From assembly GCF_000346465.2 (NCBI RefSeq), contig NC_034009.1, positions 20,231,606 through 20,295,605 on the forward strand: a stretch of 64,000 bases of DNA, given 5' to 3'. This stretch comes from Prunus persica. Taxonomy: Eukaryota; Streptophyta; Magnoliopsida; Rosales; Rosaceae. Positions 23,798-35,455 of the stretch are shown here, piece after piece (position 1 is the first letter of the stretch; every line of letters starts with the position of its first letter). The translations under genes and the position numbers were made by a program. The notes under the pieces were generated by a model, which did no database searches, was not told where the DNA came from, and worked only from the letters and a program-made list of their open reading frames with translations.

Positions 23798-24529
23798 TTA
23801 AGCCATTATCTTCATCAATGCCTCCAAGGAAGAAGGACAGAGCCAAGCTTGTCATTCAAACACCATCGTTGGAAGAGCTGCTGCTAGAAGCAATAAACCA
23901 AAGAAAATAAAGAGATAAGAGCATTCCTTCTTTCCTTTTCTTTTTTTGGCTATCTGCTTTGCAGAACAAACATGATATCGATTGCTCACATGCTCCCTTT
24001 GTTTATGCCTTAGATCTCCATTCTCAAGTAAAACAAGATCTTGTAAGAGGGCTGGGGGCTTTGGCAAATTCATCATTCATGCCTTTGAGCGAACTACACA
24101 TGCAAACTCCAAAATACTTGGGGGTTTCGTGCCAAGCAAATCTGGAAAAAAAAAAAAAAAAGAAGAGTCAAAATTCAATTCCAAATGACTTGGGGGCTTC
24201 CTGCCAATTAAAAAAAAAAAAAAGTCAAGCACAAGCACTTCAAAGTTTCTCATGCTAAACTAAGCTATACCTTGTTTCCAAGAGTTGTGTGAACATTATT
24301 CACATCAGCAAGTCCAACTATATCATTCTAAGCCAAGTTACATTCTTCCAGCTCCTACTCTACAAGCAAAGAATTTATGGCACTTACCTCATTTCAAATC
24401 TTCTTAACCCCTGCCCTATTTCAAACATCATGCTAGTATATATGCTCCTTAACCCCCAAAGCTCAATTTGTCCATGCAACTCAAGATTGAACAAGTCCTC
24501 TTCGGAACGCTGCTTGCATCACCTTCATC

Positions 24530-26600
24530 TTTAGCACTGCCGACAGTATGCCCTGACTTTCTATGCCAATCTCGGTTCCACACTCCACATGCTCTCTATT
24601 GGAGGCGAAAGATAAGAAAATCTTTCTTTTTCTTTCCTACCTTTTTAAGATTTCACAATAAAATATATATTATCATGCCATATGCCATACTTGTAAAAGC
24701 AGCACAAGCATGTCATCTATTCAAATATAAACATGTAATGATAAATTTTTTTTTCCTTATATATATATAAATCATGTTTTAGGCCAATACCAACAAAGTG
24801 AAGTTGGGCTATTCAGCTTCCTTTATTTCTTGTCTTTCACTTTGAAAGGAATACAAACACTAGGCATTTACACACTACTCAAAGCACGAGTATCATCACG
24901 TGCTTTAATAATTTCCAAAGCATCACATGCTTGCATATTACTGAAAGCAACCTATGTTGGTTTAATATTGATGTGTGATTCATTCGTTAGTTAATGATGT
25001 TGGATGACATTCATTTGAAATCGACAAATATCAATTATATTCATTTACAAGCTGCAACACATGCATTATTTTAACCACCATCTGCTTTGGTCATGCAGAA
25101 ATTATATATCTGTCAAGCACTTTGTCCTTTTAAAGACGATGAGTACACTTCTCTACACCTCAAGCCTCAAGGAGCATGGGACCCTATGTTCCTGCACCGA
25201 TCAGCATCTCAACACGCTCAGTGGCGCCAAGCCATGCCAACAACAAAATTGTGCCATAGGAGATGGTCTAAAGAGGAATCATGCCAAGAAGAAACAATCC
25301 AACTCCAAAATCATGCAACTCAAACATTTCACTTGATGCAATCATTTCAAGCAAAACCAGATATCACAAGATCAAGCTTTTCAAGCAACACAGTCAACAT
25401 AAAAATGAGAACTTGGTGTTTCTAGCTGCCGGAAGCGCAGAGAAGAAGCCATGCTATCATGCCAAATTGTCAACATTGCAATAGAGGGATATCCTAAGTT
25501 CATCACGCCATGCAATGACCCAAAGCCATCGAAGGCTATTTGGGAGCCTTGTGGAAACATGGAAAAAGCTTACGGGTGTAAATATTCAAAACCTTCAAGT
25601 TATAGCACCCCATGGCCACTTACTGATGGATGGGAGAATGGTTCCAGCAGCAAAGTATTCACATTGGACATGCCGGAAGAACACCACTTGGGGGCTTCAT
25701 TTGGTTAGCAAGATTATCAAGAGACAGCTGCCGTAACCTCTCATAACCTCACAAAAGTTGAAGAAAGTGCAATGGGTTATGAGCTGCAAATCACTCTTTG
25801 ATTAGTTGGGTTATGATCTGTATGATGTAAAGCAGCAGCCGTGGCTCTGTTAAATATCTCTGCAGAGCATGACAGCCTAGTGCAACACATGCCAAATACA
25901 TGCCAATCTAAGGCACAACCTTTCATGCTATTGCAAGACATGCACACTCCTTGGCCCTTTCATACTTGGGGGCTTAATTTGATTTGAGTATTCATCAATG
26001 CAAAATGGCTCAAAGCCTTACTATTGTTGAGTTGCTTTTGCACAAAAAAAAAAAAAAAAAAAGCACGCCACTTAGCAGTAAGACATGCCAAGCAAAGTCA
26101 CTTGGATGGGGTCCGGGGCCATCAACAAGCAGCACGCCAAAGCAAAATAATATGGGGCATGCATTCTTGAGCTGCTGGAACAACGAAACCATTGTCCCCT
26201 TTTGATAAGCAACCAGAATATGCAAAACATCTAGGAATTTTATAAAGAACATGCATATACTAGTCAGACCCTTTTTAGGTATGACAAGAGGGTGTTTTTC
26301 AGGCCTAGTGGTCAGACAAAATTTTGGCAGCATATACCTTGTTTTTAAGGATATCCAACCTGTCAGAGAATCTCCAGCAGTTCATAAAAACAAATTTTGC
26401 CAACCAAGCAATATATATATATATATATAAGACATGCAGATTACAACATGCCTCAAGCATTCAGAAATTAATACAAGCTCCAGTGATTCAACACTACATT
26501 ACAAAGTTAAAACGACATGTTCGTTAAAGTGTCCAAAAGAAAAAGAAAAAAAAAACTACAGTCAAAGCAAGATAAAACTGCACATGCTAAAGATCCATGC
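24530..26600. other. LTR1 interior, non-coding (left half)
   Basis: Rich in CATGC and CAAGC words, with scattered A runs. No protein family is recognised on either strand. Confidence 0.5.
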
Positions 26601-26603
26601 AGC

Positions 26604-27900
26604 CTATGGTCTCCAAGGGAACAGAACCATGTGCCAAGATAATCGATCACCAAGCCAAGAGGAGACAACCTGCAAGAAGAAGATGTGTGTCAAGACCAAG
26701 TGATGCTGGAAGGAGTAGCCTGAAAAAAAAAAAAGAAGAGGAATTATATACCTTGAAGCTATGAAGAATGCCCAAAAAAGAACGAAAGAAGCCCTAGGAG
26801 ATGATCTGACTATTGCCTCTGTCACACACTCAGCATTGTCGGCAGAAATACCCTTAGCAAGGAGAAGGGCATGCACTTCCCTGCGCTGGCTGTCCAATTC
26901 CTGTTGCTTAATGTTCAAAATGTCGGCAGTAGCTTTCACCTCACTGGAACCATGTGATAATTTCATGCTATGAATGGCTCGCTCTCCAAAGACAGCACAT
27001 GCTAGGTTCATCACGAGATTAATGAGGAAGTCCACATGAAAGCCCAGAGTTATGGCCTCACATATCGCGTACGCCAACAAAGTAGTTTGTGATCAGTAAT
27101 ATCAAGGAGCTCCATGGTATCTATCCCATGAAGTACCAAGCCAAGAGCTTGGAAGGCGGCACTTCTCGAGAAGGAGGAGATGACCCCCGTGACCTCCATG
27201 AAACTCCCATATCGATCCATAAATTTCCTCAAAACCGCAACCGTCTCTGGATACACAAAAGTGCCTTGAAAGGGTGCCTAACCATCGAACCTGCGACAAA
27301 GTGGAAGAAGCTCATTGATAGATCAAAGGATCTTAGCACCACCATCAAAGAAGGCCTTGAACGCCATGAAGGAATTCTCTCAATCTTGCCAAGACATGCT
27401 TTTCCACATCACCGTCTTTAAGGCTGTCATCAATAATCTCACCACGAGGCGGCGCTGCTGGAAGCTGTGGAGAGGTGCCGGAAGTTGTGTCGGATGTGCT
27501 TAGGAAAGGAGGCGGCGCTGCTGGAAGCTGTGGAGAGGTGCCGGAAGTTGTGTCGGATGTGCTTAGGAAAGGAGGCAGCACTGCTGGAAGCTGTGGAGAG
27601 GTGCCGGAAGTTGTGTCGGATGTGCTTAGGAAAGGAGGCAGCACTGCTGGAAGCTGTGGAGAGGTGCCGGCAGTTGTGTCGGATGTGCTTAAGAAAGGAG
27701 GCGGCACTGCTGGAAGCTGTGGAGAGGTGCCGAAAGTTGTGTCAGATGTGCTTAGGAAAGGAGGAGTAGGAGGCAGCACTGCTGGAAGCTGTGGAGAGGT
27801 GCCGGCAGTTGTGTCAGATGTGCTTGGGAAAGGATGAGTAGGAGGCTGTGCTGCTGGAAGGCGCAGGGCAGTGTCGGCAGCTACGCCGGACGTCCCAAGA
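26604..27900 (-). pseudogene. Antisense ORF of LTR1 element, family not recognised
   Basis: On the minus strand from about 27900 to 26604 a long broken reading frame can be followed. A Pro/Ser/Thr-rich N-terminal repeat region (21-residue units with FLSTSDTT and GTSPQLPA) comes first. It is followed by EKHVLARLREFLHG, then a globular stretch (VLRKFMDRYGSFMEVTG, SRSAAFQALGLVLHGIDTM, LLDITDHKLLCW, LGFHVDFLINLVMNLACAVF). The C terminus is coiled-coil-like (LNIKQQELDSQRREVHALL). Frames change near 27300 and 27070 and stops occur near 27330, so this copy is dead. Its position, antisense and before the 3' LTR, is the slot where Tat-lineage elements carry extra antisense ORFs. I do not recognise the domain, and it differs from the plant-mobile-domain ORFs at 41-43 kb and 60-62 kb. 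Confidence 0.55.
27452..27860. repeat. 63-bp minisatellite inside the antisense ORF
   Basis: The anchor CTGCTGGAAGCTG recurs at 27455, 27518, 27581, 27644, 27707, 27779 and 27851. The spacing is 63, 63, 63, 63, 72 and 72 bp; the longer units carry an extra 9 bp (gagtaggag). All spacings are multiples of three, keeping the antisense frame. Confidence 0.92.
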
Positions 27901-30900
27901 GGAGGAGTAGGAAGTGTGTCCTCCGCAACTTGTGAGATGCTCTCAACCTAAAAAAAATTGGCAGCATGTACCTTGCACCTACCACAACCTGACCTGTTAA
28001 AATCTCAAGCAACTCATGCATTTCAACCAAGCGGAGTGTACAAAACAAGCTGGAAATCTTTATCTCAATGCATTCCAAACCGCAACAATTCATGCATTTC
28101 ATTATTTCCAACCAAGCAAAACGTACAAAACAGGCCGAAGCTCAATATCTCAAGCATTCTACATCAAAAGTCCTGACAGAAAGTATGCAACAATGTTGTG
28201 TTCCAAGTTCCCGACAACATGAGCTTTAGGCTCTCAAAAAAAAAAAGGGGGTACAACTCGGGCCCAAATGCAGTCAACTATGCTAAAGATAGATACACCC
28301 TGCAGTTTCAAAAGGAAAAGCTACTACACACTGAGCCAGCCAGCCCCTACAACAAAGAAATGCAGCCTGCAAAGCGAAATAAGGACAAGTGTTAGAGAAA
28401 GATGGTGCTGGAAGATATGCCCTTTCTATTAAAAGAATATATATATATATATATATTACGGTGCAAAGAAGGAGAACCGGGTACCTCAATTAGATCACGG
28501 TGCATGACTAAAACAGAATAGAAGAAGCACTATTAGATGATCCTTTCGATGTTTCCACCATGCACCAAGCGCCATTCTCAATCGCTTATTTGTCAAGGAG
28601 AAGGTCTCATAGCTTACGGCACTGGCTCTCCAATTCATGTTCCTGAAGGCTTAACGCATTAACGACAACTCTTGCTTAAGGGGATCATGCATACATCTTC
28701 ATGCTACAAGCAGCTCGTGCTTAAAAAAAAAAAAATAATAATGTGTGCTTCTTTTAAGTATTCAGCCGGAAGTCCATGCAAAATCCTAATAAGACACATG
28801 CTTAAGCCTTTTCAGCACGCTGCTGTAAGGTCAAAAACGATGTTTCCTTGACAAAACATCTTTGGTAGTCGGGGCTGTCAACTCGCGATCGAACCACTGT
28901 GGCCAGCCCTTGGTGATGCTGCAAGGGTATTAAAAAATAAGGTGGCCGCCGGAAACATGTCTTTCTTCTATACAACACCTGGAAATGAGAGTAGCTTCCT
29001 AAGCTTACTCAGTGCCTATGATCGAGTCTTGGTAAGTGTTTCTACGCTATGAAGGTAGTTGTCCATTCTTCAACCCGTCATGCAAGGGGAAATAGGCCAT
29101 CACTCATCACAAAGGTCATTAGGACTTATTATGTGAGTCCCTGCAAGAATTACCAACGAGGAATATGCTGTAAAAGGGCAAAGTATGAAGCAGGTTCTCT
29201 GTGTTAAAGCCAAGAAATCTCCACGCTAGCATGCAAGCTATATGAACTTCACAGGCCAAGCAAAGCAAGCCATCTCATGCCAAGCGAAATGCATAAACAA
29301 AAAAAAAAATTTGAAGCATCATGCAATCTATTACTCGAGCTTATGACAAGCAAAGTTCCCATTTCATGCTCAATCAATCATTCCAGCAGACCCTTTCACA
29401 AAGCAAGTGTTACAAACTGAACACCACTTACCTCCTAGTAACCTTTTTCACAAAAACAAAAAAATCCCTATGAGTTACATGACAATCTTGCAGACCCATC
29501 ATATACATGTTTATATCTATCCCTATAAAGCCAAGAAAAAAAAGTTAGCCATGTCCAAACTCTAAGCTCAAAAGAGGAAACAAATGGTGCTCTCCTCCAG
29601 CTTTCAACAGCCTCTAACCCTATGTATTAATCATGCAGTTACAAGCATATGCTCGTGATGCATACAGTTCAATCAAAGAAGGTGGTCAAGAACGTAGCAC
29701 ACGCAAAGTATACGCCAAGCATGCAAGTCAAGCTCACGCCAAAGAAAAGGCTTAAGCAAATATCAAAGCAGCATGCAATTTATCCATGGCAAGCAAAATT
29801 CTCAAGCAATTCCCATGACAAGCAAATTCTCCCTCAAAATACAAAAAGATTCAAGCATTGCAGAGCATGCATTCTGTCAATTTCTATTTCCACAAGATCG
29901 GAGAAAAGTCCAGATTTAATCAAGCGTGTGTTCACAAGAAAAACAAGCCTAGGCCAAACACCAGTCTATGTCTATTCCTACAAAGCCAAAAGAAAGACTC
30001 AAGATTCCAGTGAAGGAGCAGAACTATTTACTGAGAAATCGAGATAGAAATCCAAATTGCCAAGTTGCGAAATTGGTACACTCGAAGCTTCCAGCGACAA
30101 TGGATACAACGCAGGCTTTCGGCACCCTCCCCTGCCTGTGCCAGAGACGTATACACCTACATAGAAAAAAACGCATCATGCAAAGTTCAGCCTTTTCACC
30201 AGCTCAAAAAAGGGCCACCACATGATAAAAGGGGATGCCGAAAGCATAATCGCTATTGAAGCATAATTTCCAAAGACAAGTTGCAAGAGACCAAAACTCA
30301 CTTTCATGCTATCAAAATCCTAGAAAATTAGACTTCTCATGCTTTCTCATGCTTAGGAGATTCTAAACAAGAGAATATGTTAGCCAAAATCAGACGCCGG
30401 AAAGGTACTCATACGCAAAGGGAGGCGCTGGAAGCATAATTTTCTCAAAGTGCAAGCAAACTCATCTATCAAGCATCTGACAAAATTCAAAAGGCGTGAT
30501 ACCAATCCACATGCTAAAAAATTTCATTTCATTCAAGCATTTCAAGCAATTTGAAGAACTCATGCTCTTACGACAATACCTTTCAACATCATGCTCTCAC
30601 AACAATATTGCTCAAGAACATGCTCTAGCAATACTCAGATCAGCACTCAATGCCAATAGAAAGGACATGCTAAATTCCCAAGCAAAAGCAACATGCCAAG
30701 CAAAACTTATACACAAGCTTTCCAACCATCCTAGCTAGAACATCCCACCTTTAGAAAATCACTATAAATCAAGCTTACAACCAACAAATCCCAAACTTTC
30801 CAGCTTAGAACTAGACATATCAAGTTTCATTTTTCCAAAATTTGGTTGCATTTCGAGCTAGGGAACCATGTCAAACAGATTCCTAAAATAGCCCATGCCA

Positions 30901-31700
30901 GAGGAACTGCACAGCTCCAGTAGCTTAGCCCTTACTTTGAAATTCCAACAAAAATTCATTTTTTCTTCAAGTGACATAAGACCAATTACAACATAGCCAT
31001 TGAGAAGTCCATTTTTTATAAAGATCCAACTCAGATTCGAAAAGAAACATTTCAAAAGTTCAAAAAACAACCAGCAGGCTACTTTGAGATATTTTGACAA
31101 ACACTTGGCATGCATAGCCAAGTGAACTCGTATGACTCTTGTTTATCACCAAGCTAGAATCCTAAACCAGAAACTCAACCGCAGAATTCGATTTCTAGTT
31201 CACAAATTCTGGAAAATGAAGAGGAACTCAAGCATTCATGCATAGAAAGCAAAGGCATCAACATCAACTCCTGAACATGCTTCAGAAAAATGGAGGCAGT
31301 GATCACTACAATGGGTGGATGATCCTCAATTTCGGATATGCTATAAACAACATGATTTTGAGCAAATTTTGTGAAGTAAGCACAGTCATCCGAGTATCAG
31401 AAGTTAAAGATACATGCAGAAGCAGAATCTGCAGAACCTCACCAGCCATGGATGAACACAGAAGTTGCAGACCAGCTTTGAGGCATCAGAAAAATTCAAA
31501 GAATTCAGAAAATTTTACAGGCTATAGTACTCGAGCAGATGAGCAACTTTCGTCAAGGAAGTTTTCTGATCCGAGCTTCCAAAATATGACTTATGTACTG
31601 ATGCACAATACCCACGGGTTTGGGTCTTGAAGAAGAAGAAGAAAGAAGAGAATGAGAGAAAACCAGAAGTAAATCATGTCAAGACAAGTCACGTGCTTCA
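27900..31700. other. LTR1 interior, non-coding (middle)
   Basis: Long CAAGC/CATGC-rich sequence with short unsupported ORFs. A minus-strand ORF at 30858-31121 has no recognisable motif. No gag or pol remnant is visible. Confidence 0.5.
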
Positions 31701-31707
31701 GGCACAT

Positions 31708-31882
31708 GCCCTATCCCATTTCAAACAAAACATTTTTCAGTACCTGCTCTACTTCAAACATCCTTTCAGCACATTCCCTATTTAAAATATTTTTTCAGCA
31801 CCTGCCCTGTTTCAAATATCCTTCCAGCACATGCCCTATTCCAAATACCCTCCCAGCACATGCCCTACTTCAAGCATTCTTC
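31708..31882. repeat. 29-bp tandem repeat in LTR1 interior
   Basis: Units of the form CAGCACATGCCCTATTTCAA plus nine bases, anchored at 31738, 31767, 31796, 31825 and 31854 (exact 29-bp spacing), with a degenerate unit before. Similar words also occur near 24410. Confidence 0.85.
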
Positions 31883-31975
31883 CAATATCTAGCCATCATG
31901 TCACACACTATCACGTTCACTAAGGTTTTGTTTGCCAAATTCAAGTGTTCTGGGGCTGGTGCTGTAAACTCAATA

Positions 31976-32160
31976 CAAGCCAAAGCCAAGCAATACCAAG
32001 CATACATGCAAAAATCAAGCATACATGCCAATGCCAAGCATCCAAGCATACATGCCAATGCTAAGTATCCAAGCATACAAGTCAAAGCCAAGCATATATG
32101 TCAATGCCAAGCGTTAAGCCAGATACCAAGAATACATGCCAACATCAAGCGTGCAAATCA
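31976..32160. repeat. Degenerate CAAGCATACATGCC repeat
   Basis: The words CAAGCATACATGCCAATGCC and variants are repeated irregularly at spacings of roughly 20-30 bp. Confidence 0.7.
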
Positions 32161-32571
32161 ATACAACTCTTGCGAATCACAACTATGCAAAATCAAGTCT
32201 CTCTAGTCACTCAAGCAAATAAATCATGCAAGCTAAGTTATTTTGAGCTAATCCACCAAGCATTTTCTCCTATATCATGCCACAAAATAGGTCAACTGTT
32301 GGTAACTCTAGTAAGTAATCTCCAAAATTACAGTGTCTAGGAAAGTTCTTCAAGGCAACACCCTCGGTGTTTAAGAAGGATTGGGTTTTAAGCGGGACCA
32401 TTGCGACCCCTCCAACCTTCCCGGAAAAAACCTGGCTGTAATTTCAGAGACACTTAACTGGTCATCCTTGAGTTGCTCCTCAACCCATGCCATGCCATGC
32501 CACTGCATTTTATTTTTGGGCTAGAAATTGATTATTTGGGCCATTTCAATACACATTCATGGCCCCAATAA

Positions 32572-32584
32572 TCAAGGGGGCTAA
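32572..32584 (+). promoter_or_regulatory. Polypurine tract of LTR1 element
   Basis: TCAAGGGGGCTAA directly precedes the TGTTGAGG start of the right LTR, as expected for the plus-strand primer of reverse transcription. The left LTR at 22322 has no such tract before it, which confirms orientation. Confidence 0.7.
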
Positions 32585-34036
32585 TGTTGAGGCCCAAAAA
32601 AATCCACGCTTCGGCCCAAATAAATGCTCAGCCCAATGCAATACCTTACCGAGAAGAAACCCAATTTGGGCACGCGAAAGTTCGCCATATGCGCTTGTAC
32701 ACATACCACGCCAAGCAAATAAACAACGCGTCATGCTACAAGCTTAAGTGGGCCCAAGTCACGCAAGATGCCCGGGGCTTGCTTGAGTGGGTTGTGGTAT
32801 GGAAGGTAATAGGTCGTCATGAGGCCCATTGATGGGACGAGAAATGGAGGTTCCAGGTTGCTTGGAAGCCTCGGAACCCAAGCCCATTTCTTAAGCCCAA
32901 ATATATGGGTGAGCAAAAAGGGAAAATAACCCAACCAAAATAACTCAACCAAAATTAGCCCAATCAAAGAATAGCCCAACCAAGAAGCCCATCATTCAAC
33001 AAAAATAGCCCATTTACTTAGTGAACCTTGGCCCATACAATTGCCATAGATGAACCACAAGCTCCAGCACCTAGCTGGAATAGAAGCCACGAAAAGGAAG
33101 TTTGAAAGTTCATTGAATAGGCTGCTGGGAAGTGCCAGCACATGGGAATGGATCAAGTTCCAAAACAAAACACCAGAACAACCAAGGGATGTTAACATGC
33201 AAGCTGCCAGGAAGAGAGACACTCTTCAAACCAACATACACATCCCAACTCCTTCCCTATCAAAACTGGTTATAGGAAAGAGTGAGAAAGAAAGGAAGAA
33301 AATGGCTGGAAGTAGAAATCTTCTACTGAAGCAGTCGCAGGAAAGGAGGCCTTGAGCTCCAAAATCCCTGATTTTGTGCAAATAGATAAAGAAAAATCTC
33401 ACTAAAATAGGAAAAGTCAAGAGAGGAAAGGAAAAGGGAAGGAAAACCTTGCTAAGTTGGGGAAGAAACCATTAGGGTTTCTTGGGGAATGAAGGTTTCC
33501 CGCAGCTATAAAAGGAGGTCCCCTCCACCTAGCAAAAACCAACCCAGGCTAAGAGAGCAAGCTCCCTCTATTACTTGCAAAAATCCAGTAGCCCTATTCA
33601 CTCTTCTTCTTCGTTCTTCTCTGTTAATAGACTATTTTCAGAGTCTGTCAAGCTGCCGGAAGAAGTAATGCCCTTCCTTTACCCCTTTTTAGCAAAGATC
33701 ATCCTGCAAACCTTGTCTCCCTCATCTTAAACACTCCCATTTCTCCCTAGGAAGCTTATTTTCCTCTTTGGTGCTCAACTCATGCTGACCTTGCTCCTAT
33801 GCCACAATCTCCTCATGCTAAGCTAAAACTTTATCTGTAAGCAAGCATAAATCACCTGTAAGCAGCCATCATTTTCGTTGGTGAAGGTAACCAGAACACT
33901 TCCTAAGGCTTTACTGCCCTTTCGAAGTGCTTTTGGGGCTTAATTTTCGAACTCAGGCACATGGGGCAATTTCAGTAATTTTCCCATTACGGCAGCCCAG
34001 CCCATTTGCTGCTGCCGGAAGAAAAGGACCCCCACA
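32585..34036 (+). repeat. LTR1, second copy (about 1452 bp)
   Basis: Same ends as 22322-23775, with TATAAAAGG at 33507. It is followed at 34042 by a second PBS-like TGGCGACTCTGCTGGGA and about 750 bp of LTR1 interior (to about 34790), which would not follow a simple 3' LTR. Confidence 0.85.
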
Positions 34037-34790
34037 TAAATTGGCGACTCTGCTGGGATTAAGCCATTATCTTCATCAATGCCTCCAAGGAAGAAGGACA
34101 GAGCCAAGCTTGTCATTCAAACACCATCGTTGGAAGAGCTGCTGCTAGAAGCAATAAACCAAAGAAAATAAAGAGATAAGAGCATTCCTTCTTTCCCTTT
34201 CTTTTTTTGGCTATCTGCTTTGCAGAACAAACATGATATCGATTGCTCACATGCTCCCTTTGTTTATGCCTTACATCTCCATTCTCAAGTAAAACAAGAT
34301 CTTGTAAGAGGGCTGGGGGCTTTGGCAAATTCATCATTCATGCCTTTGAGCGAACTACACATGCAAACTCCAAAATACTTGGGGGTTTCGTGCCAAGCAA
34401 ATCTGTAAAAAAAAAAAAAAAAAAAAAAAGAGGAGTCAAAATTCAATTCCAAATGACTTGGGGGCTTCCTGCCAATTAAAAAAAAAAAAGTCAAGCACAA
34501 GCACTTCAAAGTTTCTCATGCTAAACTAAGCTATACCTTGGTTCCAAGAGTTGTGTGAACATTATTCACATCAGCAAGTCCAACTATATCATTCCAAGCC
34601 AAGTTACATTCTTCCAGCTCCTACTCTACAAGCAAAGAATTTATGGCACTTACCTCATTTCAAATCTTCTTAACCCCTGCCCTATTTCAAACATCATGCT
34701 AGTATATATGCTCCTTAACCCCCAAAGCTCAATTTATCCATGCAACTCAAGATTGAACAAGTCCTCTTCGGAATGCTGCTTGCATCACCT
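34037..34790 (+). mobile_element. Truncated LTR1 interior (second copy)
   Basis: Matches 23776-24523 closely (PBS, then gctgggggctttggcaaattc and so on). Homology stops abruptly at about 34790, where reverse-oriented LTR2 sequence begins. Confidence 0.75.
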
Positions 34791-35355
34791 CCATTTTTTG
34801 AATTATAGTTGACTTGTTTCTTGTGGTTCAATGAGCTTTGGTTGCTTCAGTGTTTGAAGGCTTTTGAGATCAAGTGATCATTTTGAGTTTTGTCATTTGT
34901 GACTTTGAGAGTTTTGTTTTGATTGATTTTTTGGCTGTCCTTTCATATGTTCACCGCCTCTCATATTTATAGAAAGTGCTGGAGTGGGGCCTCCAATCTT
35001 TTAATATTGGGCAGCAAATTTTTCAAAGAAAGATCTTTTATTTTAAATTCTAAGAAAGGGGAAGTGTATCTGTTCTGGCAGAAAAGCCATCAACAGTTAG
35101 TTCTTATGGTGATCACTTCCTGCTTTTCCTGAAATAAAACCTAATCCCTTTTTAATTTTTAATTGCCTTTTGCAAGAGTGCAATCTGTCGTGATGGTTAG
35201 TTTGCTTTTCCTGATGGAAAACTCCTTGCTTCCTACTTGTCTCTTTAGAAAATGTAGTCTGCTTATCCCTTGGAAATGATATCCGCTCTGGTGCAGAATT
35301 TTTCAGTATATAGAAAGGGATTTTGATCTTTTGGCTGCAAAGATTCAGAGACGTC
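34791..35355 (-). mobile_element. Reverse-oriented LTR2 fragment, cut by gap
   Basis: Reads as the reverse complement of the forward LTR2 at about 44050-44560 (for example ggttcaatgagctttggttgcttcag versus the complement near 44510). It is broken by the N run at 35356. The same sequence recurs uninterrupted at 39562-40230. Confidence 0.75.
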
Positions 35356-35455
35356 NNNNNNNNNNNNNNNNNNNNNNNNNNNNNNNNNNNNNNNNNNNNN
35401 NNNNNNNNNNNNNNNNNNNNNNNNNNNNNNNNNNNNNNNNNNNNNNNNNNNNNNN
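35356..35455. other. Assembly gap (100 N)
   Basis: Exactly 100 N. The sequence before it is repeated at 38498-40126 and the sequence after it repeats 20424 onward. Confidence 0.98.

Larger units (their letters stand above)
22322..34036 (+). mobile_element. LTR1 retroelement, large and lacking pol (LARD-like)
   Basis: Two forward LTRs beginning TGTTGAGGCCCAA (22322 and 32585) and ending CCCCCACA (23775 and 34036), a primer-binding-site-like TGGCGACTCTGCTGGGA five bases after the left LTR, and a polypurine tract CAAGGGGGCTAA just before the right LTR. The 8.8-kb interior has no recognisable gag, protease, RT, RNase H or integrase, so the element depends on a partner. It carries an antisense ORF and several tandem repeats instead. 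PBS and PPT style fit the Tat/Ogre branch of Ty3/gypsy (inference). The left LTR interrupts the MULE copy. The right LTR is followed by further PBS and interior sequence rather than a target duplication, so the right side is rearranged or the copies are concatenated. Confidence 0.8.

Noticed and set aside
27475..27837. Plus-strand repeat ORFs over the minisatellite
   Set aside because: All frames stay open because the 63-bp unit lacks stops. Only the minus frame joins to further protein-like sequence, so the plus ORFs are taken as by-products.
22322..34036. A CRISPR-like or bacterial insertion origin for the repeat-rich region
   Set aside because: Repeats are tandem without regular unique spacers, and LTR, PBS and PPT show a plant retroelement.
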